A stretch of 64,000 bases of DNA from Cryphonectria parasitica EP155. Lineage: Eukaryota; Ascomycota; Sordariomycetes; Diaporthales; Cryphonectriaceae. Numbering within the stretch: the first letter of the stretch is position 1; each line of letters begins with the position of its first letter. The stretch is taken from positions 2,356,001 through 2,420,000 of the forward strand of contig NW_024468909.1 in assembly GCF_011745365.1 (NCBI RefSeq), written 5' to 3'. The notes under the pieces were generated by a model. That model was not told the DNA's origin, searched no databases, and worked only from the letters and a program-made list of their open reading frames with translations. Below are positions 9,553-19,637 of the stretch, piece by piece. The translations under genes were made by a program, and so were the position numbers.

Positions 9553-11397
9553 GACGACCTTCCATAGAGCCCGTCGTGATACCGAGAAGAGATATCGTCG
9601 CAGACGAGAAAGTAAGCGACGCAGGCCAGGTCGTCCTCAGGCACTTGTGGCACAGTCTGGAGCTCGTAGCACATGACTTTGATTTGAGTCGTCGTTCATG
9701 TTCATCGTGAGAGCAAAGGATGCGTACATAGTAATCACGGGAGGTCGTGGCCAGACGAGGCTGGCGGCTAACAAAGACCCGTTTTCTTGCACTGCGGTGC
9801 GCGGCTTTGCCATTACCCCACTGCATGATAGCCTGTGTGTCTTCCCAAGCGCGTTAAACTGATTTAGGCACCAGGACCAGGATTGAGGCTGACCTCGCCC
9901 ACTGGCTCTTTCCTTGGTCAGCCACCGTCTTGCTGTGGTTGTTCACCTCGAACCCGCCAAAGCTGCAACCAAGAAACGCCTCACGAGACATTACAGCCTC
10001 AAAATTTGAGATTCCGTGCAAACGACAGCAGACTAGCTACTCTGTGATACGACGTCGAAGGGCTGGTATGAGGGAAGACTGGACATCTGTCATCTGCGAT
10101 CTGAGATCTGACGTGGTCCTGCAGGTCCCGATATGATCAGCAACGAGTGATGAGGAAGGAGCATGAGCTCGCGGCTGTTCCCCCTCATTTACCCACTTAT
10201 AAAGGTCACCTCAGTCATGGAGACGTTGGTGCCCTCCAATATATATTCCTGCTGACTTTACCTCCAGTCTTTCTCTGCAGATAACCTAGCAACTTCCCAG
10301 GACCTTTTCGCCATTTGCAGCAGGCGCACGTCCCCCAGACAGAAAAAGTGTCCACGGTCTACGCGATGAACTGATCAAGTGGTCTGCGCCCATCGCAGAT
10401 TTGAGCCCATGTTTTCTTTTCTGGTTTGGTTCCCTCCTCAAGGAATCTCCCGATATTCTCAAGGCATACACGACGTGTTCAAATTACCTGCGCAGATACT
10501 ACACTACATGACCAGGCCACGCCGAAGCGGGAAACAGCATACGGCGACCGCCCCAGCACCCCTTCCGCCTTGTTTGCTGCGATCGCTTGATTGGACTTTG
10601 GATTTAAAGCAGGACCCAACGACGGGAAGCTGGGCGGGTGACCCCTTGCTTTGGCTGATATTCATGCGTGGTTCTCTAAGACACAGAATGAAAAGGAAGG
10701 AGAAAAAAACATCAGATGAACAGAAGAAGGAGGGGAAACAATCAAAAGTAAAGTTACACCATTCCGAGCCGCCACTGAGAAAGAATGTTCCTTTGTACAG
10801 CCTGCCGAATGGCCACCAGGATATTGCGAGACCCATTCATCCCGTCCCATATTCATAGTGTAGAAGAAACCTCGACTTTCTTCTGTTCTACATGTCCAGA
10901 TTGTCCACCACTGAGGATACCGTAATAATCCCGCCCTCGAGAAAGTCCAATGAAAAACGAGTCAGAAGCAGAACCTCGCTGCTGGACTCGACTTGTCGAG
11001 TACGACGTATACAGCGACACACGGCGGGCCAGGGACCGGTCCATGAAACACGCGACCCGATTGTGAGCGACAGTCGAGCAAGCCACGGCTCGAGACACAT
11101 GCGTACAGAGATATTACAGTACCACCCAAAATTGATTTCGAGTTCATCCAGCGCGACAGGCGAGCCGCCTTCCTGCCCCCTTTCTCCAACTCTCCTTCGA
11201 CTCTTGAGATTTCAGGGCTTTACTACCATCAGCTGCTGCTGCTGCTAGGGCTGCGCTGCTTTTCACTGCAACGGACCTCCTTTCATCCCTCCTGCCTCTG
11301 GTGTCAACTGAAGAGCATCCTCTCGAGACCAAGATTACCGATCAGATATCCCGGCGGCCGGCGGCTCTGTACCAACCCCCTAGCCTAAGAAGCAAAG
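9553..11397. other. divergent promoter region and unassigned sequence
   Basis: This 1.8 kb lies between the divergent STAND and MIF-like genes. A frame without ATG is open from 10287 to 10511 and reads like protein (for example RDELIKWSAPIADLSPCF), but I cannot attach it to an exon model. CTTATAAAGG at about 10196-10205 resembles a TATA box. The other open frames look like chance. Confidence 0.35.
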
Positions 11398-12451
11398 ATG
11401 TCTTTTACAGAGCGGAAACGCGTCTCTGTGAACAGGCACCCGTGGACTTTACCACAGGTCTCCGAGATGGACGAGCTGACACGGCCCATCGACCGCCCAC
11501 CCCCAGGAGACTTCAACAGACAGTCAGTCAAGACGATGGGAAGGGCGGAGCTTGCGAGGCGCAGGAATGAGTATTTTGAGGGTGCCTTTTCCGTACGTGG
11601 AGACGCCAACCCGCTGCACGAGAGAATACGCAGCGACTCGATCGTGCTGGTGGAGCTCAGGACGAACGTGATCGTAAGGCCCGTCCACTATATCGCTTTA
11701 CAAGAGCTAAGGGCTGGAGTAAAGGTGCATATGCTGACCTTGTTTCTTTTCTTGTTTGGGAATCTAGATTGGCGACGAGTTCATCTTCATCACTGAGCTG
11801 AGCGCGAAGCTCGCAGAGAGGTATCAGAGGCCCCTCTCCTCGATCGTCGTCAACGTCCAGCACTCGCAGTGCATATTCTTCTCCGGCACATTCGAGCCCG
11901 CCTACACCGCGAACGTATCAGCTCTGGCACCCTACGTCCAACCTGCTACCAACCGGCGCAATGCCTTCGTGCTGTCGGAGCACCTCCACGAGGCGCTGGG
12001 CGTCCAGCCGCAGCGGGGCCTCATCAGCTTCGTGACACTCCCCGAGGACAACGTCGCTTGTAACGGCAAGACGATCGCGCACGCCCTGGATGACGCCCTG
12101 GACGGAGGACCTTACGCTATGGGCGTGATCGAGGAGGAGGGGCAGGCGAGCTACGCTTCGAGGAGGAAGAGGTTGAGTGTCAAGGTGAGGGGGAGGAACC
12201 CCACGAGCTGAATCTTGAAACGTGTGTCCCCAAGAAACTGACATGGACATAAGTCTCTTACCAACATCAGGACGTCAGGGCGAGCCGATATGACAGCTGG
12301 CGAGATAACTCCCCCGACCAGCGCCGATGACACCCCCATCGGCGAGGATAAACCTATCAGGATAGCGAAACGCCGGAAGAGTTTTGTAGCAGGCTTGTTT
12401 GGGAGGGGAACGAGAAAGGAGAACGAGAAGCACGCATGCGAGGAGTCGTGA
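11398..12451 (+). CDS. MIF/tautomerase superfamily protein
   Basis: The protein belongs to the macrophage migration inhibitory factor/tautomerase fold, which forms trimers. Exons are 11398-11673, 11768-12184 and probably 12305-12451 (about 279 residues). Residues about 80-190 give the fold: LRTNVI then GDEFIFITELS, RPLSSIVVNVQH, CIFFSGTFEPAY, TNRRNAFVLSEHL, and a last strand ending DNVACNGKTI. An 80-residue basic extension precedes the domain, so the N-terminal catalytic proline used by canonical tautomerases is not available, and a hydrophobic residue occupies its place. The third exon restores a basic tail (KRRKSFVAGLFGR). Its acceptor, GAG, is poor; if intron 2 is not spliced the protein ends at 12211. 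Fold call sure, C-terminus uncertain, function unknown. Confidence 0.8.
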
Positions 12452-13177
12452 GCATTGATGGGGATTTGTACTATGAGACATCATCTGCAGCTTGTCAGCA
12501 GACAGGCGATTGGGTGTGATACAGGCTGGTCTCTGAGACATATGCACGCCACTGCACGATGAGCATTCATTCAAGAAATGTATTATCGTATAGAATGGTA
12601 CATTAGCTCTTCTCATGATGATGCATTGAGATCCAAGACGGTGCCACAAGTCGCCCGCCACACGATTGGTACAGTGAGCCTGCCCAGCCTAGGTCCCAAG
12701 AACTGTGGTGAGTGTGCCGGATGTGAGTGTCATCCTGAGTGACTACATGCTGTCGGAACAGATAACGACGTCTAGTAGAGATCTTGGCGCGTGTGATCTT
12801 GGACGCTGAAATGGACATGCCTTGTTTGGACCCGGCACTCAGACCTGGTCTATTGAGGCGCTGAGGCACTATCTGATTGCTATTAGTGCTTGCATGGCTT
12901 GTCTGTTACTGCTGCAACAGCATTTCACAACTAGGCTGGCTGGCTAACTGTTCCAGAGATCATCTGCTGCCAGTCGTTAACTTGTTGAAGGAAGAGCAGC
13001 AAAGAGTATAAGTCAGGGGGGAGGCGCACGCTATTCACCTGGAGCCTACTCCAAAAGTATATTTCCAGCAGCGCCTACTTCTTTTACAATGGAGAAAATG
13101 AAAAGCTTGTATTAGCTGTGTTTATTTGTGGGAATTCATGCTTTATATCAATAAAATTTGGGAACTTATGACCATGC
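12452..13177. other. convergent intergenic region
   Basis: These 726 bases lie between the convergent MIF-like and ULD genes. An AATAAA reads on the plus strand at 13150-13155. I see no coding sequence in it. Confidence 0.4.
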
Positions 13178-14057
13178 CTAGGAAGACTGCTCGGCTTGCC
13201 CGAAATGGTGAACCTCTGCCTCAACCTGATGGGCCCGCATGAGCCTCCAATTCCTCTGCTGCCCTAGCATGTGGTCGTTGCGGATGTCATCATTGATAGC
13301 AGCGGCGCCTTCGAGTCCTTGCTTTTTTACGGCAATACTCGGCATATTGAAAGCCGTTCATTCTTACCAAAGTGTTCGGTCTCCCACTGTCTCAGAGCTT
13401 GAACCACCTTCTGTCGAAGAGCAGGAGATATATCTAGGTTTTCGCCAAAGCGTATTGGGAAATGCGGTATTAGGCTTGAGTCAACGGAAGGTAGTGGTTG
13501 CTTGGACTGTTGCTGAGTGCTTGAAGGGTCGGAGGGGGAGGTCTTGGATTCTTCGTCGCTTTCACCTCGGTGATAGTTAACAGCCGCACACGGACTAGGC
13601 CCTTGACATCCTCCTCATCGGAACTTTCCGCCAAGTTGGAGTCCTCGTCTTTGGTGCTCCCCGCTCTTGTCCTGTTTTGGTACTCCGCGCAGACGTCGTT
13701 CTTTTCTGAGATACTCTCCTGCACCGGTGGCCGTGACCCAGGCGAGGAGAAGCCGTCTTCCTCGGCGCTACTTATCCTCCTATAGCTTCTATTACAATTT
13801 TGATTATAGTCCATCAGCGTCGCTGGCTCTAGTAAGATCGGAGAGGGCCAGACACCAAGGACTGCTCACTACTGGACCTCCATCCCAGTGCTGCTTGTCG
13901 AGTCGGTCTGGCACCAAGGACAGCTGGTAGCGTTCTTGTCAACTGATTCTCGGCACATGAGGCTCATGTCCACCAACTGGCGTGACGAGAACAACGTCTC
14001 CCAATCTATATCCCGGTCGATCTCTGATCGAGAAGATCGCTCTTGTAGGATATAACG
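13178..14057 (-). pseudogene. downstream part of the ULD gene after in-frame stops
   Basis: In the same frame, after the TGA at 14060-14058, coding resemblance continues directly: RYILQERSSR, then WETLFSSRQLVDMSLM, the usual end of the fungal ubiquitin-like domain, then CPWC. A double stop (TAG TGA, 13871-13866) follows. After it the frame again looks genuine from ATG 13814: QNCNRSYRRI, an acidic stretch, then DEEDVKGLVRVRLL. Two phase-compatible introns (13565-13507 and 13367-13318) lead to a C-terminus ending at 13178. So the 3' exons look preserved while two sites carry stops. It could be a decaying gene, a gene with introns I could not resolve, or sequencing error. A separate small gene starting at 13814 is another reading. 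Confidence 0.5.
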
Positions 14058-14954
14058 TCATTGGAGAACCCTGCGAGCACCTTTTTCCCCCTGAAATCTC
14101 CAATGCAGCCAGAAGTCGAAGGCTTCCCAGGTCGGAATATTGGTCATGTATATCTTCTCAGGCTTGCCAGTTGCATCCTCCAGAACGAATTTCTGCTCGA
14201 AGGGCGCATCCAGCACATGGCCACTGAGGAGTTTCGAGTGGACTTCGTTTAGCATAGCTGAGATGGGCATCAAGGCTGAAAGGATTTGGGAAGTCGACCT
14301 CTTCAAATCGATGCCTAATCTAGCTATGAACCTTAGCCCTCCGAGTATTTTCTGCCCGAAGAAGCCCCAGAGTCCCTGCAATAACCGTCTCTGATCGTCT
14401 AGAGTGACTTCTATCGTGATGCCGTTGTTCGTTGATGCTTTCGTTTGTTGAGTGTAAGCAGAGGAATGCTCCGTCTCCTGGCATGGTGTCGTACTGTAGA
14501 CTTGCAGAGTCGTTGCTTGGAGCAACGTATTCAGCAGCATGTTGTACATGTGAACTTGCTGCTGAAACTCATCGACCTGGTCTTGCTCGCACCTGAACTG
14601 GAGTTTCCTGGCACGCCTGGTCATCTTCTTGGCCACGTTGTCTGAACCCCCGGGACCTAGACACTTGGAGTATTTCTCTATCCGAGCTTTGAACTCCTCA
14701 AGACATTTGCGAATCTGTCCGGTGACCTGCAATGCCGTGACGGAAATGCTGTTGAAGGTGTCGGCGTTTTGTGGGCTGCGGTAGACCTTATCGACCTGCT
14801 GTATTGCTTGCTCCAAAATGGCGAGGCTCTGGATCAAGTCCTGGTACTTTTTCGCGGAACCACGGCTGTCGTCTAGAGCCGAGATGATGTCCTTGATGAG
14901 CAGGGCGATGGAGAGGAAGTCCCCAAAGGAGGCGAACGTCGGAGCGAACGACAT
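14058..14954 (-). CDS. fungal N-terminal helical / ubiquitin-like domain protein, truncated
   Basis: An open frame of 298 residues. The N-terminus (SFGDFLSIALLIKDIISALDD, with leucine-rich helices to about residue 120) is the helical fungal domain that precedes NLR-like and ULD proteins. A central linker follows. From about residue 225 comes the fungal ubiquitin-like domain: FVLEDATGKPEKIY, then TWEAFDFWLHWRF. The frame stops at TGA inside this domain, at a position where homologs continue with basic residues and an LQ-type strand. The stretch from 14080 to 14042 could be a 39-base intron in phase, but it would remove part of a conserved strand and is very short. The family is common in accessory regions and has no assigned biochemical role. 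Domain call good, ending doubtful. Confidence 0.7.
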   Translation of the reverse strand: MSFAPTFASFGDFLSIALLIKDIISALDDSRGSAKKYQDLIQSLAILEQAIQQVDKVYRSPQNADTFNSISVTALQVTGQIRKCLEEFKARIEKYSKCLGPGGSDNVAKKMTRRARKLQFRCEQDQVDEFQQQVHMYNMLLNTLLQATTLQVYSTTPCQETEHSSAYTQQTKASTNNGITIEVTLDDQRRLLQGLWGFFGQKILGGLRFIARLGIDLKRSTSQILSALMPISAMLNEVHSKLLSGHVLDAPFEQKFVLEDATGKPEKIYMTNIPTWEAFDFWLHWRFQGEKGARRVLQ

Positions 14955-15515
14955 TGCTGGACCTCAAGAGATGCAGTCCGATATTTGACGGAGATGCTTG
15001 AAGTCGAGATTGTGATGAGTGAGGAAGGGGAAAATAAGATCAGGGAGTACACAAGCTTGCTCCAGCCCCTCACACCCCCTCAGCAGCGCTGGGCAGTAAT
15101 ACATATTGGGTGGCTCAGCAGCCACTCACTGATCTCGTCCACCCAGGGCTGTAGGACCACTCGTGGATGACATGTATGATACATGAGAGTGTCTTGCACT
15201 GCCTCTATGCATGTGCATGTCACCCAGTTCACTTGGGGGTATACATAAGCACCACTCATAGTCGGTGGACCAGATTCAGGTTGTGTTATCCGTGGTTGGG
15301 TGTGCCGTGCCGTGCCATGGCGACCAAGCCCACCGCCAAAAAGACATGGAAGTTTCCATGGTAAGTTTTTCTGATATATTTTTGAATGGCTGGCAGAATC
15401 TAGTCCTAAACGAAAGGCTTATGATGAAGCATCATTTGCTGGAATTTGATGATCGATGCAATGTCAACACTGAAAGCTGGTGTTTAGACAGATCAGGAAG
15501 GGGCCTGTAGATACA

Positions 15516-15533
15516 TTTTAACCCTAACCCTTT
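15516..15533 (-). repeat. short interstitial telomere-like repeat
   Basis: Reads as two CCCTAA-type units (TTAACCCTAACCC) on the plus strand, matching the TTAGGG telomere repeat of filamentous fungi in reverse. It is too short to be a telomere. It could be a protein-binding telobox-like site or a repair scar. Confidence 0.6.
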
Positions 15534-15801
15534 CGTAGTGCTTGTCCTGTTCCAAGGATGTGTGCACAAGTCAGCCCTGAACGCTGTCCCTCGTTGTGTG
15601 CGGTACTTACCGGCTCGCGACTGCTTGAACTCAATTCCAACCCGACTGACGTCTTCTGTTATCTGCGCATTCCATTGTTTGCTCGAAACACAACCACAGT
15701 TCACACTCTCTTGTATGACAGCTTCGTGCGTGTTTCTGAATGAAAGACAGGAAAAACAAGAGCCAAAAAGAATAATCTTGCGGCCGGGTCATCATCATTT
15801 A

Positions 15802-15802
<1 letters not shown>

Positions 15803-15838
<36 letters not shown>
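15803..15838 (+). repeat. (CA)n microsatellite
   Basis: Eighteen CA units without interruption, in noncoding sequence. Confidence 0.95.
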
Positions 15839-15839
<1 letters not shown>

Positions 15840-17803
15840 GGAATACGAGAGCAACGCAGCTCTGATCTCACCACGGCAGTACTTCACTCACGTCGCGTCA
15901 CATCGCATCGCATCGCAGCTCGCCACAAGAAATTCACACTCTCAGAGACGAGACCAAGTGAAACCTCCGTGCTGCATACTTCGGCTCTCGACCCCCAGGA
16001 CGCCATCTCGGCTCTCGTTCGGAGACGAGGCTGCATCGCGTCTCATCTGGTTCGTAGCCACTCAGCTGGTTGGAAGAGGAAGAGGAATGCCCGCTTACCT
16101 GATACTTTCAAGTTCTCAATCACACAAGGTTCTCAGCCAGCCAACCATCCAGCCAACCAGCCGTCCTCTCTGTCTCGCCCAGCAAACTGTCAGCGTCGCA
16201 GTACAGCTACAGAATCCACAGAGACTTAATTTCCTCCTTCTTGTTTTCTCCGTTCTCCAAATCCTTTGGTTCACAGCCCCTCGGGGGCCGCCGGGACCGA
16301 GTTGGTGTGTGTGAGAGAGAAACTTCATTTCCCTCTCATGTGAAGATCTTTACAGGAGCTTTGGTCTGTGATTCATGGTTCCGAAGAAAAGGAAGGAAAT
16401 CTGAGTGCGTCAGGTCACGTCGCAAGTTGTCACTATGGAGGTAAATGCTCGCGTGCCCCCTTTTCTTCAACACGACCCTTTACTTGCTTGTGCTTCTGCG
16501 GCATCATAGCACATGATTTGTGGTCTTCCCCAGCCAGTCACAGGCCTTACTTGGCAAGACATCACTTGTCAGAGTTGACCTGCTGTTTGTCTCGGCCGGG
16601 GTGCGGCGAATTACCAACACCGCCTGCACCACCAGCGACAGCTGCAATCACTAACACCACCACCTCGGCTCCTCTTCGTCATACCTCAGAGATAAGACAC
16701 TTTGCGTACCTCCTGCACCACCTCGCTGGTCATTAAAGAAACCCCTTCCAACATGCTTCATGTCTGTCCAGTGGCAGCTCACTCTTGTCTCTTCGTCTTC
16801 TCATTCCGCTAGAGCCACGAGACTGGTCAGCATCGTTTGCGTTCTCCTGCTACCGCCTTAGATCCAGCCAAGATTAGACAGGGGAAGGCGAGAGTTGAGT
16901 CACATCCCCCCTCCTACTTTTCTTTCTCTTCTCTTCCTTTCTTTCCCAAGGCTCCATCCTCCCTCTCAGCTCTGACCAGACTATTACTGAGCCACTTTGT
17001 GAGCCTGTACCACCATAAGAATGACAAATATCCTGCTTCCCCCTGACCCGTCTCCTTCGTGGTGGCCATTGCGCTCCCACAGAATCAGGCAACCCGCTCG
17101 GTAGTCGAACAGCAGCGGGTAAGGGCAGCAATTCTGACGAGCGTTGTGTTCGCCTGCCAACGTCTCTCCTTACCCTATGCTATGCAGGCAACAGATGCCT
17201 CAGCCGTCTCGACTAATTTTCGTTTGTCGGATATGCGACCACCTGTCGACGCTCCCGGCGATGAGGTTCATGACCCTCTCTCTCCCCGCCCAACGAGATA
17301 TTCTCTGGTAGCCAGCCGCATCTAGAGGAAAGCCAGGTCATCTTCCAGCCATCGCCGGGACCTCACTGCTGGATTTCGCAGACATACCATCAGCTCCCCA
17401 TCAGCTCCCCACAGATCCCCTTCCCGAGGTTACCGGTCCCTTCCGTCCGAGCCATTCAAGATAGCTGAGCTGTCACTTCCCCAACTCTCACTGCCAGTCA
17501 GGACAACGGACAGGCGCCTGTCGAAGGAGTCAGTCAAGGTCGTGAAGGCAGTGTGGGCTTGGAGCCCCCACGGCATGCTTCTTGTGCCCTCTCACGCAAC
17601 ACGCCCCAAGGCTTATGCTGGGCTTGTTACACTGAAGACGACCTGTTCTCTGCTGTCACATGGCCCCCCCCCCCCGGCCCCACCCAAACCCAAACGATAC
17701 CCTCTCTGGTTGTTGAATTTTCTTGTTTTTTCCTTCCTCCCCCCCCCCCCGGTTTCTTTCGTTGTTGATTTTAGCCGCGTTTCGTCTATTCTTTATTCCC
17801 ATA

Positions 17804-19148
17804 ATGTCTTTTGATGAGGCCACGGGGAGCTCAGCTGCCCCGGGAACACCGCGGCGATCCAACGTCAAGTATGTCAGTGCAGCGGCGCTAAATCTAGAAC
17901 GTGTCTATGAGCAGAACCGAGCACGACTTCAGCAGAGAGATGGCGCTTTATCACCAACGAGCGAGCAGGCTTCTGTCAACGCCGGGAAGGGAAAGCCTAG
18001 ATTGTTGCTAATGGGCCAGAGACGGTAGGTTTGGGAGCGAGAGCCCTCCTGACGTGAGAATGCAAGGCCGCGCTGGATGAACCAGTTAACTGACTAGTGA
18101 ACAGAAGCGGAAAGTCATCCATATCAAGTGTGGTCTTTCATAAGGTACCACCAAACGAGACACTATTCCTGGAGTCGACAGTGAGGATACACAAAGACTC
18201 GATGGCGTGAGTTGGCAGGCCTTGCAAGAAGCAGAAAGAGAAAGAATGACCCCTCTCACAGCTGGCAGAGACTGACTTCCGCGCGGCAGATCGTTCATGG
18301 ACTTTCAGGTCTGGGACTTTCCGGGCCAGATCGACTTTCTCGACAACCCCAGCTTCGACATCGACGCCGTCTTCGGTGAGATAGGCGCCCTCATCTGGGT
18401 TATCGACGCGCAGGACGACTACCTCGAGGCCGTGTCCCGCCTCAACGCCACTATCCTGTACCTCCAGCGCAACTACCCCTCTATCAACATCGAGGTGTTT
18501 ATCCACAAGGTGGACGGGCTGTCGGACGACTACAAGCTCGATATCCAGCGCGACATCACGATCCGCATCCAGGATGAGCTGTCGGACGAGGGCTTCGAAA
18601 ACGCCCCCGTGACCTTTCACCTCACGTCCATCTACAACCATTCCATCTTCGAGGCCTTTAGCAAGGTTATCCAGAAGTTGATCCCGCGCCTGGGCCAGCT
18701 CGAGGCCATGCTCACGAATCTGTGCCGCACGTGTCGCTTCGAGAAGGCCTATCTGTTCGACGTGCTGTCCAAGATCTACATAGCCACGGACTCGGCTCCG
18801 GCCGACATGGCCAGCTACGAGATCTGCTCCGACTACATCGACGTCATCATCGACGTGAGTATGGTCTACGGCAGCTGGTCCCGAAGCAAGGCCCATCGTG
18901 ACCGGCTCGAGGGTCCACCCTGGTCCCAGAAACTTGAGGACCAGGTCGCCGTGTCCTTTGCCGAGAGCCATATCGTCGTCAACGAGGGCCTGCGCCCCAT
19001 CATGTTGCGCGAGGTCGACCGCTACCTCGCCCTCGTGGCCATCATGAAGGAAGGGAGCTATGAGAAGATGCCGCTGGTGAACATGAACGTCGATGTGGTT
19101 GCCAAGGGGCTGACAGACTTTTTTGAGGTGACAAAACGGGGGAAGTGA
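17804..19148 (+). CDS. GTR2: Rag-family GTPase Gtr2/RagC
   Basis: Partner of Gtr1/RagA in the vacuolar EGO/Ragulator system that reports amino acids to TORC1. Three exons, 17804-18024, 18105-18206 and 18290-19148, give 393 residues, and both junctions are in phase. The first intron splits the P-loop, which splices to GQRRSGKSS (about residue 70). The RagC-type G3 reads [10 protein letters not shown] and the G4 reads HKVDGLSDD. Length and C-terminal roadblock-like half match the family. An N-terminal low-complexity stretch of about 60 residues precedes the G domain, as in other fungal members. The ATG chosen is the first one giving the conserved start MSFDEATG. It converges on the LCAT-like gene, with 489 bases between stop codons. 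Confidence 0.93.
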
Positions 19149-19637
19149 GAATTGGTGTGCAGAAGAGAGCTAGAGAGAAAGATACAGAAAGGGATGGCCA
19201 AACCACTTACCGAAAAGAAACGATTATCTTGAGAGAGAGAAAAGAAAATCCGTTTCTCTGATGGGCAATGCGTATTCGATGGGTGTTTGGATTACATGTG
19301 CAAAGATAGCTTATTAAAAGTGCATTTCTCCTTTTATGTCTGAATGTGTTTCTCTATACATGAAACCAATGGGTACTTGTCACAATAGTCTTATCTCTTG
19401 TTGCTCAACAAGTTTTTGCTTGCATATTCATCGTGTGGAAAAATTGCTATCATGTGACTTTTAATATCATACAGGTAAGTCTATTGCTATGCTCTTTGAT
19501 CTTACTTTTTTTCTTTTCATTGCGTGAGCAATTGGTATAATGTAAGTTGTCTTTTGTTCCCTCTCTTTATCTCTCTTTGATGTCTTTTCTTCTCCTTTCT
19601 TTCTTCTTTTCAAGATTTCTCTCTCTCGTCCCTTGAA
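19149..19637. other. convergent intergenic region
   Basis: An AT-rich 489-base gap shared by the 3' ends of GTR2 and the LCAT-like gene, with a T/C-rich tract at 19505-19630. No gene seen. Confidence 0.5.

Larger units (their letters stand above)
14955..17803. other. long leader/promoter region between accessory and core genes
   Basis: About 2.8 kb without a supported gene, between the divergent ULD and Gtr2 genes. It contains two telomere-like units (15516-15533), a CA microsatellite (15803-15838) and extended pyrimidine-rich tracts up to the Gtr2 start. Open frames here are rich in Ser/Pro/His from low complexity and look like chance. Confidence 0.4.
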
